Shown piece after piece: positions 22,851 to 34,786 of a stretch of DNA of 64,000 bases. Under the pieces are notes generated by a model, which was not told the origin of the DNA, did no database searches, and saw nothing but the letters and a program-made list of their open reading frames with translations. A program made the position numbers and the translations under genes. Position 1 is the stretch's first letter; each line of letters opens with the position of its first letter. Source of the stretch: Trebouxia sp. TZW2008 (lineage: Eukaryota; Chlorophyta; Trebouxiophyceae; Trebouxiales; Trebouxiaceae); contig BDIU01000251.1 of the NCBI GenBank assembly GCA_002118135.1, positions 49,835 through 113,834 on the forward strand, given 5' to 3'.

Positions 22851-25800
22851 ATGAATGCCTTGCAGATGTCTTCCGCGACACGCGGCGTGGTGTACGCCTC
22901 CGCGTTCAGGAGTGCACCCGTCGTTCCGAACCGCAGTGATCGCACCTTCCGACACAGTCAGCCTTCACAACACAGCTCTGTCCAGCTTCGCAAGAGCAAT
23001 GAATTCATCCTGAGGGTGCGGGCCTTCTTTGCATCTGCTGACAAAGTGCCAAGCCTCTCTTTTGAGAAGCAGCGTGATCTTCTCTGCAAAGCGGGCATTT
23101 TCTTTGTGTGACTTCAACCAGGGTCATCATGTGTGCAGTGCAAAGAACCAGCAATCAGGGGACGCGCTTGCAGAGCAAGGGCCTGCCGAATGGTCGTCAG
23201 CATGGCAGCTGGAGAGTCCAAGAAAATTCTCATGCTAGGTATTAGGCAATTTTCATGTCTTATACCCTGATACACGCCAGGCAGGCACAAGTCGCAGCTG
23301 GTTTTATATAGAAGCTGGCAGCAGCCGTCAATCAGACATTGTTCAAGCAGCTATTGGGCTTGTTGCAGTGTTGACGAGTAGCAGCTCCATCCTTTTCAAC
23401 AACAATCAGCCCTTTGCAACTTAGAAGATTGTGCAGTACTTGGCTCAAGCAACTGATCCAGCAGAACCTATTAGGGCATTTTGTGCTCTTGCTGGTGACA
23501 AACACCAGGACAGCCTGTGTTCCTGCATGCAGACAAAGCACGTGCTAGTCACACTAAAAGCAGCAGCAAAAGCTATATTTTCCATCGTTCAGTGCAATTC
23601 TTATTGTCTTCAGGTGGCACAAGATTCATCGGAGTCTACTTGGCACGGCAACTGGTTGAGGCTGGACATGATGTCACACTGCTCACGCGTGGCAAGAAGC
23701 CAGTCACAAACCAGATTCCAGATGACACAGACGAGAGCTATGAAAAGTACAAGTCTGCTGTCAAGCACATTGCTGCAGATCGCACAGATGCTGAAGCCCT
23801 GAAGCAGCAACTGGGTGGCGCTGGGTTTCAAGGTACCCCAAAATGAGCAATGAAGTCAGCAAAATCTGCATTGTTTGCCCTTTTGTGGAACACTGTAGTG
23901 CTACATTTCTGTGCAAGCCTCCAAAGGCATGTCATACTTTCACAGTATGGTTGTTCTGCCATAGTTGTGCCTGAGAGATTACTGCTGGGTCACATCACCG
24001 GGAAGGACACTGCAGCTGCTGCCTTCTACCAAACACAGCCCTCATCTAGGCTTCACAAACGGGGACTGTTGTGCTTTACATGTTCAAGCCAGCTTCTCGC
24101 CTGAGCTTGCTGGTTTGTGAAATGGCAATGCTCACGGCATGAGCCCAGCCATGCCACGCAGTCATTCATGGTTTGTTCCACATGAGTTGCTCATACACTG
24201 TGTGTGCAGTCATCTATGATGTGTGTGCAGTTGTCTATGATACGGATGGCAGAGAAGCGAGTGACATGCAGCCAATGCTAGCAGCTGTAGGACGACCATT
24301 CATACCTTGTTTCTGATGCGTCACTTGTGCATTTGTTTGTGCAGTCGTCTATGACATGAATGGCAGAGAAGCTAGTGACGTGGAGCCAGTGCTAGCAGCT
24401 GTTGGTGACGTTGAGCAGTACATCTTCTGCTCATCTGCTGGCGTGTACTTGAAGTCAGACCAGATGCCTCACAGGGAAGAAGACTCAACTGACCAGAAGA
24501 GCAGGCACAAGGTCTGCTAGCCAATTTCTTTCATGCTCAGCCTAGTTGGTGCTGCCACAAGTGAGCTGTCTGCATACAGGTCACGTGTTGCATGAATGCA
24601 TCAGGTATGGCTGCCTGTCTGAGGCTGTGCTTGCAACTTAGGTGTGCTGCTCAATGTTGTTTGCTGCAAGAGGTAAAGTTGGCAGCAGACAAGCTGCACT
24701 TCTTCATGCGTTTTCTTGCTATGGCCGCCAGATGCATCACAACTTCACAATCAGCCATGCTGCCTGCTGCACAGCGCTCACTTGTAGCCAGTCTCCTTGC
24801 CAGTGTCTCGCAGGCAGCCTGCAAAGCTGCTTGTGACAAAACATTGTGTCACTTGATCTTGCTAGCAGCAATTCTTGTGCTGCAAAACAAGCGCTGTAGT
24901 TGTGCATGTTGTTATGTCTTGCTGTAGACGCATCCCAATTTCAGTATCAGCCAGGCTGACAGCTGATGTACAGCACAGATGTAAGAGCCACTCATGAGAG
25001 AAAAGCCAAACTCAGCGAGGCGTTCCTCACCTCTCACCCAGGCACCCTGCTGTGCAGCGCTCACTTATACTCCTTGGCAGTGTCTTGTAGGCAGCCTGGG
25101 GTGCTGCTTGTAGCAAAGCATTGTGTCACTTGATCCTCCTAGCAGCAAAAGAATTGACAGCTGAGCAAGAATATCACGACAAAAGTGAAGTCCACAACAA
25201 GACGTGGTCATGACTTACAGGGCAAGCTAGATACAGAGAAGCTGTTGACAGACAAGGGAGTGACCTTCACCAGTGTCCGCCCAGTCTACATCTACGGGCC
25301 CCTGAATTACAACCCAGTTGAGGAGTGGTTCTTCCACCGCATCAAGGCTGGTCGTCCAATCCCTGTCCCCAACAGTGGTCAGCAGGTATATTTTTGGTGT
25401 AGTGTTGATGTCCAGTGCAATATATTGTCCATTTTGTACATCAGTCAAAGCATTGCATACTCACACGCCCTCTGATAGGGCGTTGTCTGTGTGGCAACTT
25501 TCTTTCCTCTGTATACCTTCTTGTGACACCTCCTCACAGTCATGCAGTTCTTGACCAGAAGTCAAATGTGCAATCAATATTGAGGTGGCATGCAGCTGAA
25601 GGTAAATCCTCTACATGAACCTCTTTATCAGCTGCAAGCATGGGATGTGCATGTTGCTGTCTAAAGGTTATCAGTTGCATTTCATGCAAGCAAACAAAGC
25701 CCAAGCTTGTGGCTGCCAACAAGTTGTGAGGCCTCCCACAAATGCAGACAATGCATGCTTTACAGCTGCAGCACCAGTCATGCCAACCCCCATGATTCCT

Positions 25801-26747
25801 TTGCTCCACAGCTGTTTTTGGCTGTTGATGCTCTGCATCACACCAGATTCCAAATGCTGCAGGTTGATCAAACAACGGTCTGAAGTGTGAAGCAGAACAC
25901 AGTCTGTGCAGAAGGCTCTGAGCGCCGCACACAGCTTTGTAGTGAAGACAGTGGCATAACAAATATTTTGTTGTGCCTTGCAGGTGACACAGCTTGGACA
26001 GGTCAAAGACCTGGCCACAGCTTTCCACAAGATTCTGGGCAACTCCAAAGCAAAGAACCAGATCTACAACATCTCTGGGGAGCGGTTTGTGACCTTCGAC
26101 GGCATTGCCAAGGCTTGTGCAAAGGCTGCTGGTGCTCCGGAACCAGAACTGATCCACTACGACCCCAAGGACTTTGACTTCGGGGGCAAAAAGGCGTTCC
26201 CTCTGAGAGATCAGCACTTCTTTGCGTCAATTGACAAGGTATGCTGCTTCTACAACCATGGTACGTTGAGTATGTGTATGTCACTGCACCACCAGACCGA
26301 CATAATCTTTGCAGCATTGCTGACACGCTGCATACGACATTATCTCTGCTTCTTTCTCAACAGTGCCTTGTCAGTTTGAGAATTTAGTTCCTTCTAATTC
26401 AGCTGATCATGGCACATTGCCTGTTCAGCAGGTACAGACTCTCAAGATCAATGCGCGAGTGTCCACGCCTTGTCAAACACCTGCAATGATGTCTTGACTC
26501 TTGTTGCAGTGCACTGCATGCAATGCATGCCGGCCACAACGTTTTGTTATGTGGCCTCTGAAGTGAATGCACTTTTGATGTGCTGTAGGCTATGGCAGAT
26601 TTGGACTGGAAGCCAGAGTTTGATCTTGTGGCTGGGCTGACTGATTCATATCAGAAAGACTTTGGTAGAGGCACTTTCAGGAAACAGGCTGATTTTGAAA
26701 CTGATGACAAAATTCTTGAGAAGGTCAAGCAGCCAGCACTGGCCTGA
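22851..26747 (+). CDS. CSP41B: Chloroplast stem-loop binding protein CSP41b-like
   Basis: Proposed exons 22851-23015, 23139-23238, 23614-23832, 24345-24511, 25221-25385, 25984-26238 and 26589-26747 join in phase to 409 residues. CSP41b is an atypical short-chain dehydrogenase/epimerase fold protein that binds plastid mRNA and rRNA and aids plastid transcript stability and ribosome maturation. Seen here: a Ser/Arg-rich transit-peptide-like start (MNALQMSSATRGVVYASAFR), the Rossmann motif ILMLGGTRFIGVYLA, EQYIFCSSAGVYLKSD, VRPVYIYGPLNYNPVEEWFF, YNISGERFVTFDGIA and LRDQHFFASIDK, all typical of plant and algal CSP41b. The end of the first exon is the least certain boundary. A decayed copy of the 24345 exon start lies 114 bp upstream of it. 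Confidence 0.93.
24195..24300 (+). pseudogene. Decayed copies of a CSP41b exon start
   Basis: GTGCAG followed by a TCTATGA-type sequence occurs near 24,205, 24,226 and at the true exon 24,339-24,355. The second copy is recognisable for about 60 bp (GGCAGAGAAGC, then a CAGCCAATGCTAGCAGCTGT block) and lies 114 bp upstream of the real exon. Confidence 0.75.
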
Positions 26748-28175
26748 ATACAAGTTCCATAAGTCTCAATGGCTCAGTGTGAGACTATGCGCCCCTTTGA
26801 ACTATATGGCTTTGCTGCTGTCAGCACGGTACTTTGGGAGGCATTTTTGCCAGCGCTGAGCCTTACTCTTGGTTTTGCACAAGACCTCATTTTGCACAGT
26901 AAAACCAATTTTTGCATTGTTAGTTTGCAACAATTTTGACATGTCTACCTCAGCATCTGCAGCATGCCAGCACATGCAATGTGCCTGTAAGGTCAAAGGG
27001 TGCTGAGCAGGAAGTCTACACTTCAAGCCCGTCGAGCAGTGCTTTGTCTGGGCAAAGCATTGGAAGGGGCAAGTACAGTAGGAAGACAACGCTGAATTTG
27101 TTGGCCACACTTAACAGTGGCCTTGACCTCATGCTTATATGTTTGCAGCTCTCTGCAAAATTTGTAGCCAGCCATCAACTCACTTCCATTCAGCAAGTTG
27201 CCACTGCCAGTGACATGACTGATCAGCGGGCTCGCCTGAGTGCTCGTCTGTTTCTCTAGTACAACGAGCTCTGCCAAGTACATCATCATGCTGAAAACAT
27301 TTTGATGACAGCCACTTGTAACCCTGCACTGCTGCCTTGCGCTGCAGCCAGTGAATCCAATGTCCAATGTTGCTACGATATGTGACCTCGGCGTTTTTCC
27401 AAAGCTTGCTCGTTAGTGTAGTTTTGGGAGGCTGCTTCCAGATCACCAAACTAAGTAAACCCAATGTCCAGCTGTACTGCAGCTAGGAGTTGTGCTTGAA
27501 CAACTTCAGACTAGCCCAGCTGCAGGTCACCTGTATCGCATTGCCTAGGATTGCTCAAATGTTGCAGCGCAGTGACAGTCACTTTCACTGTGGCTGCTGC
27601 TGCATGCCAAGTCATGCACGCATGGCTGGAGCAGCCACATGCATGCTCACCGCAACAAGCGTCACTGGTACAGTAACAGGTATCAGAAGCGCATAGTATT
27701 TGTCCTGCTGCACTTGTAGCATGAGAGGGTTTGCAGACACCGGCAAAGCCTTTGACACCTGCAAGATATGCCGATGCAACTTTGCTGGAGCGTAGAGATG
27801 GTTCGAAAGCAGCTTGCATGGCTGGTGCAAGAGTCAGCATACCAGCAAGCAGAAGATGCTGACAGTCAATAGCAAAAAGGCCGATACTACCAGAAGTATT
27901 CTGCAGGAATATACGTGTCAAGAGCCAGCAAGCCAAAGTGCAGATTTGCAGTGATACTGACCCCCACAAGGCGGTTTTAGTTGTGTATGCTTCTGGGCGT
28001 CTTGGCTGATGACACAGCAGTTCCTGTGGCGTCGCATCGTTGGTCAGCGCCGTGACGCCGTGAGTGATGTTCTAAGCACAGCATGACTGCAGGCAGCACC
28101 TGCAATGAATGCGTAGAAGCAACCCTTCTCCAGTTCACGGACACGTTATGATCACTTCCTGGATCAAGCTTTAGC
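26748..28175. other. Intergenic region downstream of CSP41b
   Basis: Only short, unrelated open frames are seen on both strands. A TGTAA near 26,988 could end the CSP41b transcript. No RNA gene or repeat array was noticed. Confidence 0.5.
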
Positions 28176-28592
28176 ATGCCGGCGGCTCAATCAGCATACG
28201 CATGTTGCCGACATGGGATGAGGCCGAGGCGATCGATTACTCTGCTTGACCGACACCTGCAAAGGACCTTCGATGGAAGAACATCCAGGTGCAAGGGTGA
28301 TTGTCCTTCAAGGAAAGCTGTGAAGTGTAATTGTCCTAGCTGTGGGAAGCTGTGCTGGCAGTTGCAGAGCAGAATGCGATCGCATGTTGAGATGGAGTCA
28401 CACAACGATCTGATGTCAAGAGCAGAGCTGGCCAGCATCAAGCAAAAGCTTGACAGGCATCTCATGCAGCTGCAGCTGGTTGTTCCCACTGTCTGCAATT
28501 GGCAACTGTGCAAATCACTGAATTGTATAAGTAGTGCTGGTACCTGTATGGATTTGCACAGTGGCAACAGATCTACGCTGACAATGAAATAG
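28176..28592 (+). CDS. Hypothetical Cys-rich small protein (doubtful)
   Basis: A 138-residue open frame with ATG start and no introns. It has a cysteine cluster CKGDCPSRKAVKCNCPSCGK followed by two histidines spaced like a degenerate C2H2 zinc finger (CPSC, 13 residues, H, 5 residues, H), then a short helical stretch (ELASIKQKLDRHLMQLQL). No family is recognised and the usual hydrophobic finger residues are not all present. It may be chance. Confidence 0.25.
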   Translation: MPAAQSAYACCRHGMRPRRSITLLDRHLQRTFDGRTSRCKGDCPSRKAVKCNCPSCGKLCWQLQSRMRSHVEMESHNDLMSRAELASIKQKLDRHLMQLQLVVPTVCNWQLCKSLNCISSAGTCMDLHSGNRSTLTMK

Positions 28593-28854
28593 TCTTTCAG
28601 AGTGAAGAGAGCAGAAACAAAACGGTGGCCTACGGTATGTCTGATTGCCTCAGCGAAATTATGCATATGCCACACTCTCCTTGGCATGAGTATACGCATA
28701 TGCGTCAAGTTTCAGTTCAAGACTTTCCGACTGCTGAAACAAATTGACAGCAGTGAATTTACCGAACATATCTTGACATGATGCATGCTTGCAGGCTGCA
28801 AAAAGCTGCACCAGGGCCTCGTCTTCAAGGTCAATGATGTGCTGACACATCACT

Positions 28855-28893
28855 CACGTGAACACACATCCACCACGTGCTGACATGCACGTG
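28855..28893. promoter_or_regulatory. Cluster of three CACGTG G-boxes upstream of ACX2
   Basis: CACGTG occurs at 28855-28860, 28874-28879 and 28888-28893, about 290-330 bp before the ACX2 start codon. CACGTG is the palindromic core bound by bHLH and bZIP regulators. Three perfect copies in 39 bp suggest a real element; which factor binds is unknown. Confidence 0.5.
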
Positions 28894-29184
28894 AAGTGTA
28901 GCTGCTGACAGGGCAACAGGCACGGTGTTTGACTGTCTCGCCAAGGCATCAAAACGTGTCGCGATTGCCGTTGCCACTGCCCGACTAGTCCAAAGCTTCA
29001 CATACGCTGGGTGTAGTTTTGCACGTTCTGTGCGTCTTCAGGCAAGTGCTGTTCTCCCGACTGCACACTGCAGCCAGCACTCATCAAGGATTGACTTTTT
29101 TGATCTGCTTCTTCGCTGAGTACATCTAGCTGCGACAGATCGAGCGCTTAACGTTTGATTGAAGCTCCTTCCAGTTTGATTCAC

Positions 29185-32100
29185 ATGGCGGACGACGAGG
29201 TCGCGCAGCGTCGTGTTGTTCAGCTCCAAAAGCATTTAGCTTCAGCTCATCAGTTACAGCAAGCACCTCGGCTGGAGGCGGCTCCCTGTGCCGTGAACAG
29301 ATCCCTGCCTCGTTTCGATGCAACGTTCATGGAGCACTACCTCGAGACCGATCGTGGTTTGAAAGAGGAGGTGTATGATCTCTTCAGACAGCACCCTGAG
29401 CTTCTGTATGCAGTGGAGGAGGGAATGACCAAAGGTGCTGAGATGGCCTTGCTGCTATTGCCATGCGCCCTCGCATTATTGTTTTGTTTGTGAAAGCAAT
29501 TATTTGCGCAGAGCAACACCGGGAATTTGTGCGCAAGCAGCTGCGGCTCATCCTTTCCAGCGGATATAGCCCTATGAGCTTTTTCATGAAGGACTACAGA
29601 AAATACTTCTATATGGCAGAGTTGCTGGCAGTTGTAGACTTGTCCCTGGTGCGTCCCCCTAGCAAGCCGCCTATTGCTTTCATTGAGTGCATGCTCCTGT
29701 GCATCATGGACTTCCCCAAAGCAAGTGCTAACTCTGCTTTGGCATGCCTTCAGACTGTCAAAATGGGTGTCCAATACAGTCTCTGGGGCGGCAGTGTGAT
29801 GAATCTGGGCACTGAGCGGCACAAGAAGCAGTACTTTGATGCTATTGACAAGTTCAAGATACCAGGTGCGACCACTTCCTGCTACCATTGTGCTGTTTTG
29901 TCTCCACAAGCACTGCATTTCTTGTGTCTCACTTGGCTGCATTCCTCAGCAAAAGCGTCCATTGCTGTTCTTCAATTGTGGTCGTGTGCAGCTTGTGCTT
30001 GCATCAGGTCTTCACAAGCACAGCATGTCTTGTGTCTGTCTTGGCTGCATCCTGCTGCAGAAGGGCCTGTTGCTGTGCTTCAGTCATGCTCGTGCGGAGC
30101 TTGTGCTTGTATCAGGTGAGCAAGGCTGTTTATCTGTGTGCAGGCTGCTTTTGCATGACTGAGCTTGGACATGGGAGTAACGTTGCAGCCCTGCAGACAG
30201 AGTGTATACTGGACACAACCACAGACGAGTGGATTGTGAATACACCTGATGACAGCGCCATCAAGTGGTGAGTTGCGAGCATGTTGTTGTGATCTTTGCA
30301 ATTTGATGTTCTGTCCGGCCATGCGCAAAACCAATCAGCTGCTGTCTCTGCATTGGTCTCAGTTCTGATGCAGGCAGCTGCTTCAGTGAAATACTGAACC
30401 TCCACTTTGAAAGTCTGTCTCGTGTGTACTTGGCTTTGTGGACAGAAAGTGCAATGACACAAGCTGGCTGTAGCTCAGTATCTCAAGCCTGTTGTGCAGG
30501 TGGATTGGCAATGCAGCTGAGGACGGTAAGATGGGTACCGTCTTTGCTCGCTTGAAGGTGCCAGCACCAGATGGCAGCGGCGCTTTGGACGACCACGGCG
30601 TGCATGCTTTCATTGTGCCCCTCAGAGATGATGAAAGCCATTGCTTTCCTGGTGTGGAGATCAAGGATTGCGGCTACAAGGTTTGTCATTCAGCAGAACA
30701 TCCTGTGTGTTTGACAACATGCTTGTTGTGAGAAGCTGTCAACCATGGCAATTCTGCCTGTTCGGCTACAATAGCTCCTCTGTGGAACAGCTTCTGCCTT
30801 GTGTCTGACTGCAACAGATCTTTATGCGCTGTCATGTGATGCCCTCAGCCCCGTGTTTGACCTCACCTTCAGATACCTTCACAACAAGCAATACACAAGC
30901 AACCAAAACAAGCAGTACACAAGCAACAGATGAGTGAAAATTTCACACTCAACCTTACGCATGTCACACTTCACTTTCTCTCCGCCCCACAATTGAGGTG
31001 CATACCAGAACAAAGCTGCGTATGAAACATGCGCCAACGTGAGCATTTCTGCTGCAGGTGGGGCTGCAAGGCGTGGACAACGGTGCCATGCGCTTCACCA
31101 ATGTGCGCATACCCCGGGACAACCTGCTGGATAGGTTTGCAACAGTGGACAGGAGTGGCAAGTACAGCAGCCCCTACTCCCCTAGTAGGCGCTTTGCTGC
31201 CACCCTAGGGGAGCTGACGGGGGGCCGAGTGGGCCTCACTTGCGGCTCTTTGGGTGTCCTCAAGGTACATGCGTACTTGCATGATGATATCTGATGATGT
31301 CACCACTGTACACTTTCAGGCACAGGCATGCTTTTTCGGTGATCTGTAATGATGTGGCTCCAGCTTGCATTCCAGGTGTAACATGCTACTTATGTTCGAC
31401 AGCATGACTGGCTGAGCAACATCGTGCACTTCACAGCATCAGAAGGTCAAGCCTTTGCCTGCAGAAGAGTCAGGGCTGCAGACAGCCACACGTTATTGTC
31501 TCTGTTTGATGTCCCCAACAGATGCATGAAATCATTCTGGGTAACACATGCTGTGCTGGGCGCGTCACAGCAGCACCTCATGCCGAGGAAAGCTTTTCAT
31601 GGCCCGTGCTCTGATCTAAGTTGCATGCAGGGAGCTTTGACCATCACCATCCGGTATGGCGCCCAGCGGCAGCAGTTTGGCCCATCAGAGGGACGTGAGA
31701 TTGCTGTGCTGGACTACAGCAGCCAGCAGCTGAAGCTGATGCCCATGCTGGCCACCTGCTACGCCCTGCACTTCACTGCTGCCTTCCTGGTGGAGCAATA
31801 TGCCCAGGCTAAGCGCACCAAGGAGGAGGAGCTTGTTGCTGATGTGCACTCCCTGTCAGCAGGTGTGCCAGCATGCATGCTTTTGACATTGCTGTCAGCA
31901 CTGCAACTTCTCAGTCAGTACAGCCAGTACAGCTTTTGGTGTCATTCTGAATTTTGAGCCCACCTTTGCATATTGGAGCAGCCCAGGAAAGCATGTCACT
32001 TTGTGTTTTGGCCGCGGCTGGCTATGTCTCATGGCACAGAGCGTGAAGATGTGCTGTCTCTTGAGTATCTTGGCGCTGCAGTATCATGTTGTCTGACACA

Positions 32101-34786
32101 AGCATGCTGTTACCTGGTTTCAGTCCAGTCAATGCAGCAGCTTGCCTCTGCTTTTGAATGGTCCAAAATGTGATGAGGTATCAGCATCAGGTAGCGAACA
32201 GGAAACACCTATAAGACACTGAGACAACAAGTTCCTTGCCGCGTTTTGTAACTCCTGCTCTTGGGCTGTGCAGGCCTGAAGGCCTACACAACACAGTTCA
32301 CAGCTCAGGCGCTATCCATATGCCGTGAGTGTTGTGGCGGGCATGGCTATGCAGCAGTCAACAGGTTTGGGGCACTGCGCAGCGACCATGACATCTTCCA
32401 GACCTTTGAGGGAGACAACACAGTGCTGCTGCAGCAGGTGTGATCTTCAAACACACACTTTGTCACAGAGGATACGCACACTCAGACCTCTTTCCTTAGT
32501 AATGATGCACGATGCATATGTGCTGATGCATATTGCTGCTACAGCAGAAAGACCTGCTTACAACATGCTGCTTTCTGGGCAATGCTGCGCCTTTCTGTTT
32601 GGCCTGAAGTCACATCTGGCTTTATTTTCTGCTGCATCTGTCCAGAGACCAGGGTATGTTGCAAGCACAGCTGTATGATCATGAGTAAAGTCATGATAAT
32701 ACAGGAAGCCCTGATCGTCAGCTCAAACCCTGCCATTTGCTCAACACAGCGAATTGTGATGCCACTGCATGGCGTAGCTGTTGTGCTGTCAGTGTGCAAG
32801 CAGACCTTGGCAGACTGTCAGAGTCATCCTCTGCTCCTCAATAAGCAAGCAGAACATGAGCTGTTGGTGTTGCTGGAGGCTGCATGTTGCTCAAGAGAGC
32901 TCCGCCAGTGCTCTGGATTCTGACTGCTATAGCAACCCTGAAGTATGTGGAGGACTCATCATCAAGGTGTTTCCGGGTTCAAGGGGTCACATGCTGTGCC
33001 AGCTGTTATAGCTTATAGATGGATTGCTGGCATTGCAGGTTGCTGCCATGCTGCTGAAACGGTACAAGCAGAAATTCAGTGGCAACCCCCTTGGGGCAAC
33101 TTGGGGGTACCTTAGGCAGATGGCTCGTGACTCCCTGCCTCCTAACCCTCTGGTGTCACATGACACTCAGCCCTCCCACCTCAGAGACCCTGCCTTCCTG
33201 GTCAAGACCCTCAGGTCTGTCTGTGTCCGTTCTCTGCCTCTATCATTAGCATGCATGTAGGCAAAGCGGCTGCTAGTGTCAAGCTGCTTGTTTGGTCCTG
33301 AGGGCGTCTTAGGCAGATGGCTCGTGACTCCCTGCCCCCTGTCCCCTTGGCGACATGACACCCAGCCCTGTTACCGTCAGGACACTACCTTCGGAGTCAA
33401 GACCCTTAGACAATTGCGCATCTGCACTTCGTTTCTGTGTCTTACACATCTCTTGATGCCTCATGTTACCCAGCCTGTTTGAATCAAGGACCCTGCCGTC
33501 TTAGGTACCACCTGGAGGTACCTGCTGATCTGCAGTTTGCCTCTGTGGCTAGCAGAGATGTCCTGCAAGTCCACCACTGAGCGCATGTCATACTCTTCTG
33601 CAGTGGGTCTTATCAAGCAACGCTCACAGGTTGAGCTCAGCCGAGAGATCATTCTGTATGGCTTTGCTGCAGGTATAGGTCAGCGCGGCTGCTACACACA
33701 GTGGTCATGCGGCTGCGCAAGCACACACGCAAGCTGGGGGCTTTCCAGGCTTTCAATAAGTGTCTGAACCATCTGCTGGAGCTTGCTTTGCTCACTGGTG
33801 CATTGCTTTGCTGCAGGTATAGGACAGCACGGCTGCTGCACACAGTGGCCATGCGACTGCGCAAGCACACACGCAAGCTGGGGGCTTTCCAGGCATGGAA
33901 CAAGTGCCTGAACCACCTTTTGGAGCTAGCCAGAGCACATGTGGAGGCTGTCATGCTGGCTAACATCCTGGAGGGCGCCAACAAGTGTGAAGACTTAGAT
34001 GCACGCAAGTCCATCAAGGTGACGCTCTATGGTGATTGATTGCTTTCTTGGCTTGACAAGCAAGGCATGACAAGAGTCTCCAATCAGGAACTGCTTCATT
34101 TTCTACAAAGGCTATTTGGCATTGCCAAATGGGGTTGTGATATGCACTCAAGCAATGAGTAAGCCTTTAGCGTAAGCACTACTTCAGTATCAAGCCAAGA
34201 TGCCAAATCTGCACGACAAAGCAGCATCTGTGGAGTTCCGCCCCCTCGCCCCCCTGCTCAGGCCAGTTCTCGTTGTGTCCAGCTCCTAAAGCAGCAGGTC
34301 AGCCTGCCTCTGCTACCAGGGGCTGCTGCTATGATGCCTTTTTCCTCGGTTTCGGCATCTGTGTGTATGCAAGCTATGGCAGACTTGTTTGCCCTGCAGC
34401 GCATCAACCAGGACATCCTCTTCTGTAACAATGACTGCATGGCTCCTGAGAAGGGCAACGCCATCAATGGTATCAGATGTCATTATTATGTCGCACTGGC
34501 AATGATGAGACATGCATGGTGTGACATGCAGGCTATGGCAGACCTATTTGCCCTGCAGCGCATCCACCAGGACATCCTTTTCCGCAATGATGATTACGTG
34601 GCTCCTGAGAAGGCCAAGGCAATCAAGAGGATGATTGAGAAGCTGTGCTCTGAGCTGAGAGGCGTCTGCTGTCCTCTGGTGGACGCTTTTGCCATCCCTG
34701 ACTTCATTCTGAGGGCACCTATTGGTCTTTCTACTGCTGCAAAAGACCCATATGCAGCCTACCTGCAGTCTATTGGATGGGACTAG
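29185..34786 (+). CDS. ACX2: Acyl-CoA oxidase 2-like, peroxisomal (PTS2-type)
   Basis: FAD enzyme of the first step of peroxisomal beta-oxidation: acyl-CoA plus O2 gives trans-2-enoyl-CoA plus H2O2. Proposed exons 29185-29434, 29512-29648, 29754-29865, 30144-30267, 30500-30680, 31058-31264, 31631-31862, 32274-32437, 33039-33214, 33817-34018 and 34532-34786 join in phase to 679 residues, the usual length. Blocks follow plant ACX2 (long-chain): [82 protein letters not shown] and [17 protein letters not shown]. Near the amino end RVVQLQKHL fits the PTS2 pattern R-V-x5-H-L, as in plant ACX2; the C-terminus (IGWD) is not a PTS1. Exons 9, 10 and 11 each have an additional copy in a flanking intron; the exon-10 copy is open and in frame, so alternative or double inclusion is possible. 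Confidence 0.95.
29890..30117 (+). repeat. Intronic tandem duplication of about 110 bp in ACX2
   Basis: Two copies run from a CACAAGCACxGC-like start through CTTGGCTGCAT to CTTGTGCTTG(C/T)ATCAG, both ending in ATCAG then GT. They lie between exons 3 and 4. No similarity to an ACX2 exon is evident, so the duplicated unit is purely intronic. Confidence 0.8.
33114..33411 (+). repeat. ACX2 exon 9 and a decayed downstream copy
   Basis: The end of exon 9 ([13 protein letters not shown] then [19 protein letters not shown]) is repeated 197 bp downstream as [13 protein letters not shown] and further related sequence. In the copy the splice-site GT has become GA (TTAG then ACAA), so it cannot use the same donor. 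Confidence 0.85.
33673..33930 (+). repeat. ACX2 exon 10 with an intact upstream copy, 144-bp period
   Basis: Copy 1 starts at 33673 and copy 2, the used exon, at 33817; both follow CTGCAG and begin GTATAGG. Both encode [20 protein letters not shown]; copy 1 ends [14 protein letters not shown] and copy 2 [14 protein letters not shown]. The offset is 144 bp (48 codons), and the frame stays open through both copies and the join. The copies differ at few positions, mostly silent or conservative, which indicates a recent event or selection. Confidence 0.92.
34374..34630 (+). repeat. ACX2 exon 11 start with an upstream copy, 159-bp offset
   Basis: The upstream copy at 34374 reads [17 protein letters not shown] and the used exon at 34532 reads [17 protein letters not shown]. 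The upstream copy continues [14 protein letters not shown] where the used one has [15 protein letters not shown]. It is open over the duplicated part and preceded by an AAG acceptor-like triplet. Confidence 0.9.
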
